Source of the DNA: Enchytraeus crypticus
Lineage: Eukaryota; Annelida; Clitellata; Enchytraeida; Enchytraeidae
Length of the DNA stretch: 64,000 bases
NCBI GenBank assembly: GCA_905160935.1
Contig: CAJHZI010000450.1
Location: 880,693-944,692 of the forward strand
Direction: 5' to 3'
The position numbers and the translations under genes were made by a program. The number at the start of each line of letters is the position of its first letter. Within the stretch, counting starts at the first letter, position 1. This document shows positions 61,001-64,000 of this stretch, piece by piece. The notes beneath the pieces were generated by a model. That model had not been told where the DNA came from, ran no database searches, and was given only the letters and a program-made list of their open reading frames with translations.

Positions 61001-64000
61001 CATTCTTCAGAGCTGGTGATTTGCTTAGGATAGAGTGTTAGCTTCGACAACCTACAAGTCCATCACCATCCCTGGACAAACTTTTAGGCCTATGTCTCAC
61101 TGGATTAAAGTGATGCAGCCTGCTGCTACTCGGGCATCTAAATTAATTACTCTTGTGAGACCTAGCTTACCTTCACTCTATAAGCTATCTAATCGTTCTT
61201 TCTAGCATGCTGCACCGCAGATCTGGAATTCTCTTTCATCAAATCTTCTGAAGTCTTCGTTTGATTCACATTGGCCTTTGCTTTCCTACGAGCAGTTACA
61301 TAGGCAGTTAAATACCTATCTTTTCCGTCCAGTGTACATGAGTTGCAACCAGGGCCTAAACCTCTTTTTCTTTAATTTCCTTTTTCTTTGGACTGATTTT
61401 CTGAATTTTGGAATTTGCACCGTTTTTTACCTTCTTTTTGATCGCTGGCTTGACTTTGTTTCAAGAGTACTTGATGTTGTTATTGATGATGACTGTAGCA
61501 CTCTAATTGTTGCTGTTATTATTGCTATTATTATTAAAGAATATTAGCTGTTATAAATGTGTAACAAAATTACCCTTGTTGTGTCCGGTTTGCTGAAGAA
61601 TAGAGCATCCGTGGATTGCACTTGTCGTAAAAGCGACGAAGAAGTACACTAAGATCCAAACCAACGTCAGAATGGGCATTCGGTTGGTGAGCACCTGAGC
61701 TCCAGAAACTGCAAAAAAATTTCGAATCCCGACCCTAGCTAACCTGGGATTGAAGGGAAGATGATTATGATAAGTGTGTGTTACTATATTTTCTGGTATA
61801 TCTTTATTATAATAATTGTATAGGATGTATTTTAAGAGCAAAAGTCTCTGCTAGGGTTAATGAAGCTGATTTGTCGTTGTATCTCTTTGCTAATATTTTT
61901 CTATGATGCCATTGGCACGATGATTGCAGGTATTTTTCAGAGCGGGTGGTTTGGCTCAGCTGGAGTATGCGAGAGAGGAGAAGGTTAGCGACTGGGTAGT
62001 GAGGCTGCAGGCTGTGTGCAGGGCACACCTGAGTCGTAGAGCCAAGGAGAAGATCAAGGTTTGTGGCGTCGACTGGTCGACTGGTAGTATAAGATCAACT
62101 AACACTTACTAATCGGTTGTTAATTATCCCGCCTCTTTCTAAGACACTTCAACACCTTTTTTTACTACGCTCTCTGTGTATTAGCTTGATTTACTTTTAA
62201 CTGTATGTCGATATTCTTCTTTAGTAGGTGTTCAATTTTATCTATTAACTTGTTTAGTGCATGTTTCTTTAGTTAGATACTGATAAGGCAATAAAGCTAT
62301 TTTATTATTAAGTAGCAAGTAAGCTGGGTATGACAAAAATAAATAATTTTTTGCCTTTGCTGGTAGCTAAAACTGATTCTAGTAAATACGTTGGACTGTC
62401 GTTATGGTAAAAATTTGAGATGAGAGAGAAAGCGAGAGAGAAAGAGAGAGAGATTGCTCTGCATATAAATTACTGCTGATATTGTAATTGTAAGTAGAGC
62501 TGCTATTAAAGCAGAAGATCAAAGAAGCTGAAGTAAATGTAGATATGTGGATAAATAGCAGTATAAATTTTTCAAACTAGAAATCATGTGTTCGATTGAG
62601 GCAGAAAAATGTGGACCCTAAGCTTCTTTGTTGTCTATTCAGCTGCTTGTTTACGTCTAACTCTGAGCAATTCCATTTGCCAACAAATGCAGTAAGAAAC
62701 CCCAGCTGTCTTGTCTGGAAGACAAGCTGGGGCACCAGGTCAATGAAATCATGACTAATATTCTACTGAAGTAATGACTAATATTCTCCGGACGTAATAA
62801 CCAATATTCTACTGAAGTAATGACTAATATTCTACTGAAGTACTGACTAATATTCTAATGAAGTAATGACTAATATTCTACTGAAGTACTGACTGATATT
62901 CTACTGAAGTACTGACTAATATTCTACTGAGGTAATGACTAGTATTCTACTGTAGTACTGACTAATATTCTACTGAAGTACTGACTAATATTCTACTGAA
63001 GTAATGACTAATATTCTACTGAAGTAATGACTAATATTCAGCTGAAGTAATGACTAATATTCTACTGAAGTACTGACTAATATTCTACTGAAGTAATGAC
63101 TAATATTCAACTGAAGTAATGACTAATATTCTACTGACGTAATGACTAATATTCTACTGAAGTAATGACTAGTATTCTACTGAAGTACTGACTAATATTC
63201 TACTGAAGTACTGACTAATATTCAACTGAAGTAATGACTAATATTCTACTGAAGTAATGACTAATATTCTACTGAAGTAATGACTAATATTCTACTGAAG
63301 TAATGACTAATATTCTACTGAAGTAATGACTAATATTCTACTGAAGTAATGACTAATATTCTACTGAAGTAATGACTAATATTCTAATGAAGTAATGACT
63401 ACTATTCTAATGAAGTAATGACTAATATTCTACTGAAGTAATGACTAATATTCTACTGAAGTAATGACTAATATTCTACTGAAGTAATGACTAATATTCT
63501 ACTGAAGTAATGACTAATATTCTACTGAAGTAATGACTAATATTCTAATGAAGTAATGACTACTATTCTAATGAAGTAATGACTAATATTCTACTGACGT
63601 AATGACTAATATTCTACTGAAGAAATGACTACTATACTATAAGATCTGATTGGATTAACATACGATTGTAGGGAACATCTTCAAAAAATTTCCATATCTT
63701 AATTTCTTGTCAGAAACGTTTTCGGCTGATCCGGTGGCTTGTTGGTAAGTTGTTCGACAGCGGATCAGTAGGTGCAGGGTTCAAATCCATACTCTCTCCG
63801 TCACTGATATGCTATTCGAGCAGGAAACTGACGTTAAACTTAGCTTTGGCGTTAGTTAAGTTGTAAGCTTTGGTGTACACAGCTGCAGCACTTGGCGGTG
63901 TCGTGTGTACAACGTAACGTGCGCAAGCTGATGGACATACGTGGCTGGGCGTGGTGGAGGCTGTATGTCAAGGTCAAGCCACTCGTCAACGTTCATCGTA
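41931..64000 (+). CDS. MYO18A: Unconventional myosin-XVIII (MYO18A-type, PDZ isoform), 3' end beyond window
   Basis: Nineteen exons join in phase to 1284 codons: 41931-43076, 47573-47785, 48650-48826, 49318-49528, 50449-50591, 51545-51645, 51939-52144, 52878-53013, 53868-53996, 54802-54994, 55537-55620, 56526-56673, 57302-57464, 57845-58025, 59127-59343, 60137-60234, 60679-60744, 61930-62058, 63889-64000. Order: Lys/Glu-rich start, PDZ (residues about 248-342), SH3-like segment, motor head, converter, one IQ motif, start of the tail. P-loop GPSGAGKT is kept, but switch I (NTNTSNFTQ) and switch II (DAPGF) depart from the active-myosin consensus, as is known for myosin-18, which binds actin and nucleotide but has little ATPase. 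The family acts as a cytoskeletal and Golgi scaffold. The coiled coil lies outside the window. Confidence 0.95.
43282..43401 (+). mobile_element. SINE-A copy
   Basis: GGTAAGATACTCGACCGCGG, GGGGTTCAAATCCTGGGCTC and an ACTAGCTTTACCAGC end. The first 20-30 bp of the family are absent. Confidence 0.75.
43591..43698 (-). mobile_element. SINE-A copy, partial
   Basis: AAAGCTGTAAAACCAATGTT, GTGACGGGCCAGCCCGCAAT and a B-box complement. A short duplicate (TTGAAAATGACATC/TCGAAAATGACTTC) interrupts it. Confidence 0.6.
47145..47228 (+). mobile_element. LINE-C tail
   Basis: GGGAAGATCTATTCGTATCC, a GTTTAACT-like block and a GATGAT end. Confidence 0.55.
47270..47553. repeat. 32-bp minisatellite abutting MYO18A exon 2 acceptor
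   Basis: About nine tandem copies of TCTAATTTGTGTTGGTAGTG + AGTTTAACATAG. The last copy ends about 20 bp before the exon, and its TTAATTTATTTTTCTCAG forms the pyrimidine tract. Confidence 0.9.
47573..47785 (+). CDS. MYO18A: MYO18A exon 2: N-terminal SH3-like segment
   Basis: Acceptor TTCTCAG|GCT, donor AAA|GTTTGT, phase 0 on both sides, 71 codons. It encodes [30 protein letters not shown] and a [19 protein letters not shown] end, matching the family's KTE-Q, VWLVHR-GF and V-EDDVEKAN landmarks. Confidence 0.95.
48170..48600. repeat. Degenerate GTAGATAATGTTTATAATTG repeat
   Basis: Loose tandem copies of a 30-45 bp AT-rich unit fill most of intron 2. Confidence 0.65.
48650..48826 (+). CDS. MYO18A: MYO18A exon 3: start of motor head
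   Basis: Acceptor ATTTAG|GCC, donor AAA|GTATGA; 59 codons, phase 0. It encodes [20 protein letters not shown], then [20 protein letters not shown], the conserved LNE--VLH-LR-RY start of myosin heads. Confidence 0.95.
48836..49040. repeat. 16-bp minisatellite (TTGTTGTACCTAGTAG)
   Basis: About 12 tandem copies starting 9 bp after the exon 3 donor. Confidence 0.9.
49046..49262. repeat. 33-bp minisatellite (TATATTATATACATTATATC + TCACATCATCACA)
   Basis: About six near-identical copies ending 55 bp before the exon 4 acceptor. Its length is divisible by three, hence open frames on both strands. Confidence 0.92.
49318..49528 (+). CDS. MYO18A: MYO18A exon 4: P-loop
   Basis: Acceptor CATTCAG|GTG, donor CTG|GTAAGT (phase 1). 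It encodes [29 protein letters not shown] and [20 protein letters not shown]. The P-loop at 49438-49461 is GPSGAGKT, with Pro where active myosins have Glu (GESGAGKT); the lysine and threonine are kept. Confidence 0.96.
49675..49794. repeat. Perfect inverted repeat, 57-bp arms, 6-bp loop
   Basis: Left arm 49675-49731 and right arm 49738-49794 are exact reverse complements around CTTCAC. The stem runs from AATTATTTTATTTTATTATT through GCCTTGTAGTGATGTATGCT to GTGGGA. A LINE-E tail follows directly. It is in MYO18A intron 4. Confidence 0.95.
49795..49860 (+). mobile_element. LINE-E tail
   Basis: AAATCATCCTTGGATGAGGA then GGACGTTAAACTTACTATTG and ATTTATTATT. The front of the block is replaced by the inverted repeat. 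Confidence 0.6.
50030..50110. repeat. (TTA)n microsatellite
   Basis: Two TTATTA runs separated by short AT-rich sequence. Confidence 0.8.
50449..50591 (+). CDS. MYO18A: MYO18A exon 5: switch I region
   Basis: Acceptor GTGTAG|TT, donor CAG|GTGATC. Encodes [20 protein letters not shown] and [18 protein letters not shown], then ASIQ. The switch I segment NTNTSNFTQ (50511-50537) replaces the canonical NNNSSRFGK; the Arg and Gly needed for normal hydrolysis are absent, in keeping with myosin-18. Confidence 0.95.
50681..50816 (-). mobile_element. SINE-A copy
   Basis: Full-length minus-strand copy in MYO18A intron 5, with a well-preserved B-box complement and GGCTTCAGCCAG end. Confidence 0.75.
50995..51080. 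repeat. (TTATGTAAGTGTTG)n short array
   Basis: Four to five tandem copies of a 14-bp unit. Confidence 0.75.
51290..51544 (+). mobile_element. LINE-E 3' end whose tail forms the exon 6 acceptor
   Basis: It starts with a frame [11 protein letters not shown]-stop type C-terminus (here CTCTAGCAAGCTTAAGACTT ACC..), typical of CR1/L2-like LINEs. A 3' UTR follows (TTTCGTTTAGGACCTTACTT, GGTCTGGGTGAATTTATC) and GGGGACGTCCCTGACGTCAT to a (TTA)n tail that runs directly into TTCAG|ACT of MYO18A exon 6. Confidence 0.8.
51545..51645 (+). CDS. MYO18A: MYO18A exon 6
   Basis: Acceptor is TTATTCAG|ACT; donor AG|GTTAGT leaves phase 2. Encodes [20 protein letters not shown] and [14 protein letters not shown], matching family T-MLEK-RV-R and F-V-Y-LL. 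A second copy of the donor region lies 54 bp on and remains in frame (see findings), so an 18-codon longer exon is possible. Confidence 0.93.
51632..51712 (+). repeat. Duplicated exon 6 donor, 54 bp apart
   Basis: ATGAGGTTAGTATTCCTC occurs at 51641-51658 and again at 51695-51712, preceded by GACAGCAAT and GACAATAGT. Both include the GTTAGT donor. Confidence 0.93.
51808..51868 (+). mobile_element. LINE-C tail
   Basis: TTCGTATCCCGACCCTGGTT, AAACTGGGAT and a (GAT)n end. Confidence 0.65.
51939..52144 (+). CDS. MYO18A: MYO18A exon 7
   Basis: Acceptor ACACAG|G completes an Arg codon; donor AAAG|GTTAGC is phase 1. Encodes [36 protein letters not shown] and [18 protein letters not shown], the conserved ILAAIYHLG helix of the head. 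Confidence 0.94.
52106..52305 (+). repeat. 73-bp triplication of the exon 7 end and donor
   Basis: The exon end plus intron start (CTATATATCATCTGGGTGTG ... GCTAAAG|GTTAGCAGCTG) is present three times, with donors at 52145, 52218 and 52291. The last is GTAAGC, closer to consensus than the first. 73 is not a multiple of three and a TAG follows the first donor in frame. Confidence 0.95.
52370..52706 (+). pseudogene. LINE-F 3' coding fragment, older copy
   Basis: It reads [20 protein letters not shown], then SWIGHTIRG and [14 protein letters not shown] with breaks, ending ACCATGAGCCTGCCATTAGG and GCATTGCGCTAGAAG. It diverges more from the 8.7 kb copy than the 36.7 kb copy does. Confidence 0.75.
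52815..52873. repeat. (GATT)n repeat at exon 8 acceptor
   Basis: ATTGATTGATTGATCAATGG-type tetranucleotide repeats run straight into the TTGCAG acceptor. Confidence 0.8.
52878..53013 (+). CDS. MYO18A: MYO18A exon 8
   Basis: Acceptor TTGCAG|GT, donor ACAG|GTGACA, phase 2. Encodes [33 protein letters not shown] and a [12 protein letters not shown] loop. Confidence 0.92.
53051..53310 (-). mobile_element. LINE-C tail and LINE-F terminus
   Basis: 53051-53127 is a minus-strand LINE-C end (ATCATCATC, CCCAGTTTAACCAGGGTCGG). 53176-53310 is a minus-strand LINE-F end (CT tract, TAGCTCACTGCC, GTCCATGGTA, GTGGATCTTTAAATCATCTA). Confidence 0.6.
53868..53996 (+). CDS. MYO18A: MYO18A exon 9
   Basis: Acceptor TATACAG|A, donor ACAG|GTGCGT, phase 2. 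Encodes [20 protein letters not shown] and [23 protein letters not shown], the helix preceding switch II. Confidence 0.93.
53990..54110 (+). repeat. Threefold repeat of exon 9 donor region
   Basis: AACAGGTGCGTG, GACAGATGCGTG and AACAGGTGTGTG, each followed by a (GACGTA.T.TCAATGAGTATA) segment. The middle copy has lost its GT; the third (GT at 54070) is 73 bp away and out of frame. Confidence 0.85.
54117..54275 (+). mobile_element. LINE-C 3' end
   Basis: GGGCATTCGGTTGATGAACG, GGCTCCAGAAATTGCTACAA, CGTATCCCGACCCTGGTTAA and GAAGAAGAAG. Confidence 0.7.
54562..54752 (-). mobile_element. SINE-G copy
   Basis: CAGTGCACTCCAAGTGGCAG, a GATCAACAAGTTAATCCC block and GGCTTCTGAGGTGGTTTCCC to GCCTTCCTCC. 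It ends about 50 bp before the exon 10 acceptor. Confidence 0.7.
54802..54994 (+). CDS. MYO18A: MYO18A exon 10: switch II
   Basis: Acceptor GTGTAG|A, donor CAG|GTATGA, phase 0. Encodes [40 protein letters not shown] and [12 protein letters not shown]. Switch II is DAPGF (54848-54862) where active myosins have DIxGFE; the Glu is replaced by Arg. The [14 protein letters not shown] helix is strongly conserved. Confidence 0.96.
55160..55560 (+). repeat. 43-bp array containing the exon 11 acceptor
   Basis: About nine copies of TGTTCACATGTGTTATGATT + GTGTAG|GAAGGAATAGACAG. The final copy is the real acceptor, and its GAAGGGATAGAG is the first coding sequence of exon 11. Confidence 0.95.
55537..55620 (+). 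CDS. MYO18A: MYO18A exon 11
   Basis: Acceptor GTGTAG|GAA, donor CTC|GTAAGT; 28 codons, phase 0. Encodes [20 protein letters not shown] and LDQPQQGL, matching the family's EG-EC---P/VALLDQ. Confidence 0.92.
55665..55915 (-). pseudogene. LINE-C reverse-transcriptase C-terminus
   Basis: On the minus strand it reads [20 protein letters not shown], then [19 protein letters not shown] with one or two breaks upstream ([12 protein letters not shown]). The GRP-TW, KKD and W--DR--WR pattern is a non-LTR retrotransposon C-terminus. It identifies the GAT-tailed repeats of this window as LINE ends. Confidence 0.75.
56241..56279. repeat. 18-bp perfect inverted repeat
   Basis: ATCGTGATGATGATAACA and its complement flank TTT. 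It may derive from two opposed GAT-tailed elements. Confidence 0.85.
56366..56498 (+). mobile_element. LINE-C 3' end
   Basis: GGGCATTCGGTTGGTGAGCG, GGCTCCAGAAATTGCTACAA and (GAT)n, ending about 25 bp before exon 12. Confidence 0.7.
56526..56673 (+). CDS. MYO18A: MYO18A exon 12
   Basis: Acceptor GTGCAG|ATG, donor GCTA|GTAAGT, phase 1. Encodes [40 protein letters not shown] and [18 protein letters not shown] is a hallmark of the family. Confidence 0.95.
56660..56935 (+). repeat. Exon 12 donor-derived array with (TTG)n
   Basis: AATGCTAGTAAGTCTTGTTG at the junction is followed by six further TTGCTAGT(A/C)(A/T)ATCTTGTTG units, each with an expanding (TTG)n run and TTCAGCTG. Only the second still has a GTAAAT donor-like site. 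Confidence 0.9.
57302..57464 (+). CDS. MYO18A: MYO18A exon 13
   Basis: Acceptor CGTAG|AA, donor AGAG|GTTGAG, phase 2. Encodes [40 protein letters not shown] and [21 protein letters not shown] is the conserved lower 50K pattern. Confidence 0.94.
57507..57672 (-). mobile_element. LINE-C 3' end
   Basis: (ATC)n, AATTTAACCAGAGTCGGGAT, CACCACACCACCAGCTAATC and GTAGCAATTTCTGGAGCC. Confidence 0.7.
57741..57844. repeat. (GATT)n/(GATC)n repeat running into exon 14 acceptor
   Basis: Tetranucleotide array TTGATTGATTGACTGATTG with GATCGATCGATC, ending in GATGTAG. Confidence 0.85.
57845..58025 (+). CDS. MYO18A: MYO18A exon 14
   Basis: Acceptor GTAG|G, donor ACG|GTAAGA, phase 0. Encodes [35 protein letters not shown] and [28 protein letters not shown] and KK-SLC-QMKLQ equivalents are clear. 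Confidence 0.94.
58060..58398 (+). mobile_element. LINE-E 3' end with internal triplication
   Basis: It matches the 51.3 kb copy. A 50-bp segment (GCAAGCTTAAGACTTACCTT ... ATAATCAATCTACCCT), covering the LKTYLF stop region, is present three times in tandem. It ends GGGGACGTCCCTGACATCAT ... TTATTA. Confidence 0.8.
58430..58520 (-). mobile_element. tRNA-like SINE fragment
   Basis: On the minus strand AGGTTCAAATCTCAC is a B-box and TAGCAGCAAGAAATCCTGAG lies where the anticodon arm would be. Confidence 0.35.
58800..58922 (-). mobile_element. SINE-B 3' half
   Basis: GTTGATATCTACCACGTTTA, TACCACATGTTTAAACC and TTTTCCATATAACCAGTCC are the reverse complement of the SINE-B end. Confidence 0.7.
58980..59118. 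repeat. 27-bp minisatellite before exon 15
   Basis: Five copies of AGAACGAGAACTCTAACTGA + TTACTAT, the last merging into TTACTGTTGTATGTAG, the exon 15 acceptor. Confidence 0.92.
59127..59343 (+). CDS. MYO18A: MYO18A exon 15: SH1-region helix
   Basis: Acceptor ATGTAG|GAT, donor CAAG|GTAGAC, phase 1. Encodes [20 protein letters not shown], a Gly/Glu loop ([12 protein letters not shown]), and [28 protein letters not shown] matches the family pattern (HFVRCIIPN in conventional myosins). The SH1/SH2 cysteines are absent, as in myosin-18. Confidence 0.95.
59336..59660 (+). repeat. 61-bp array derived from the exon 15 donor
   Basis: The junction ACAAG|GTAGACACCG begins a unit that recurs five times as GCATG|GTAGGCACCGCTGTATCT plus (TTG)n and TTTATATTTGTATTCTCA. 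Donor-like GTs fall at 59399, 59460, 59521, 59582 and 59643. Confidence 0.95.
60137..60234 (+). CDS. MYO18A: MYO18A exon 16: converter start
   Basis: Acceptor CTGCAG|GT, donor GAG|GTAAAA, phase 0. Encodes [20 protein letters not shown] and [21 protein letters not shown] is diagnostic. Confidence 0.94.
60679..60744 (+). CDS. MYO18A: MYO18A exon 17
   Basis: Acceptor GTTCAG|GGA, donor CAG|GTTTGT; 22 codons: [22 protein letters not shown]. It matches the family's AVEELLE-LDLE----LGLS. The small size means the call rests on phase and context. Confidence 0.9.
61120..61555 (+). pseudogene. LINE-D (CR1/L2-like) 3' end
   Basis: The first part reads [40 protein letters not shown] with breaks upstream, the AP-LWNSLP ... 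FK--LKTYLF signature at the end of CR1/L2 reverse transcriptases. The 3' UTR (GAATTTTGGAATTTGCACCG, TGACTGTAGCACTCTAATTG) has other copies at 14.2, 21.1, 29.9 and 40.1 kb. Confidence 0.8.
61657..61770 (+). mobile_element. LINE-C 3' end
   Basis: GGGCATTCGGTTGGTGAGCA, GCTCCAGAAACTGC, AATCCCGACCCTAGCTAACC and GATGATTATGAT. Confidence 0.65.
61930..62058 (+). CDS. MYO18A: MYO18A exon 18: converter end and IQ motif
   Basis: Acceptor TTGCAG|GTA, donor AAG|GTTTGT; 43 codons, phase 0. Encodes [20 protein letters not shown] and [25 protein letters not shown] ends the converter; [12 protein letters not shown] is a degenerate IQ light-chain site (Gln kept in [10 protein letters not shown] for RGxLxRR). 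Confidence 0.95.
62755..63632. repeat. 23-bp minisatellite (GTAATGACTAATATTCTACT + GAA), about 38 copies
   Basis: Long array in MYO18A intron 18 with A/C at GTAAT/GTACT and a few TCTAATG variants. Higher-order grouping of the variants is visible (63380-63600 repeats a block). Confidence 0.95.
63725..63849 (+). mobile_element. SINE-A copy, diverged
   Basis: CTGATCCGGTGGCTTGTTGG, TGCAGGGTTCAAATCC and AAACTGACGTTAAACTTAGC. It ends about 40 bp before exon 19. Confidence 0.65.
63889..64000 (+). CDS. MYO18A: MYO18A exon 19, cut by window edge
   Basis: Acceptor CTGCAG|CAC, phase 0, open to the last base. Encodes [20 protein letters not shown] and [17 protein letters not shown], the family's C-QKN-KK--GV--WPWW-L---V-PLI segment that leads into the coiled-coil tail. 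Confidence 0.94.

Overview
The window is animal (metazoan) genomic DNA: AT-rich, intron-rich, and crowded with microsatellites, minisatellites, tRNA-derived SINEs and decayed LINEs. The two genes recognised, a RUNX transcription factor and an unconventional myosin-XVIII (MYO18A type), occur in animals. Gene structure, the (AT)n/(GA)n load and the TTA-, GAT- and GA-tailed retroelements suggest a non-vertebrate, probably marine invertebrate. I could not fix the phylum from sequence alone.

Layout. 1-17.1 kb: no gene seen, only SINE/LINE debris and arrays, upstream of RUNX. 17.1-33.7 kb (+): RUNX in four coding exons (17121-17649, 26294-26407, about 31296-31511, 32415-33712), with the Runt domain split after its SGRG motif and a C-terminal VWRPY. 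33.7-41.9 kb: intergenic, containing a RUNX 3' UTR repeat, an internally deleted Tc1/mariner-type element, a LINE fragment and SINEs. 41.9-64.0 kb (+): MYO18A, 19 coding exons in consistent phase, from the lysine/glutamate-rich start and PDZ domain through the whole motor head and the IQ region. It runs off the right edge just before the coiled coil. All exon borders were read by eye from GT/AG, phase and family conservation.

The two genes lie head-to-tail about 8 kb apart. One encodes a nuclear developmental regulator and the other a cytoskeletal scaffold motor; nothing in the sequence links them functionally.

The most unusual feature is at the splice junctions. Many exon borders in both genes have been copied into tandem arrays that carry extra donor or acceptor sites: RUNX exon 1 donor; MYO18A donors of exons 6, 7, 9, 12 and 15; and the acceptor of exon 11. 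Several other arrays stop within tens of bases of a splice site. One duplicated donor (exon 6) would add 18 codons in frame. A LINE tail supplies the acceptor tract of exon 6, and intron 4 holds a perfect inverted repeat with 57-bp arms.
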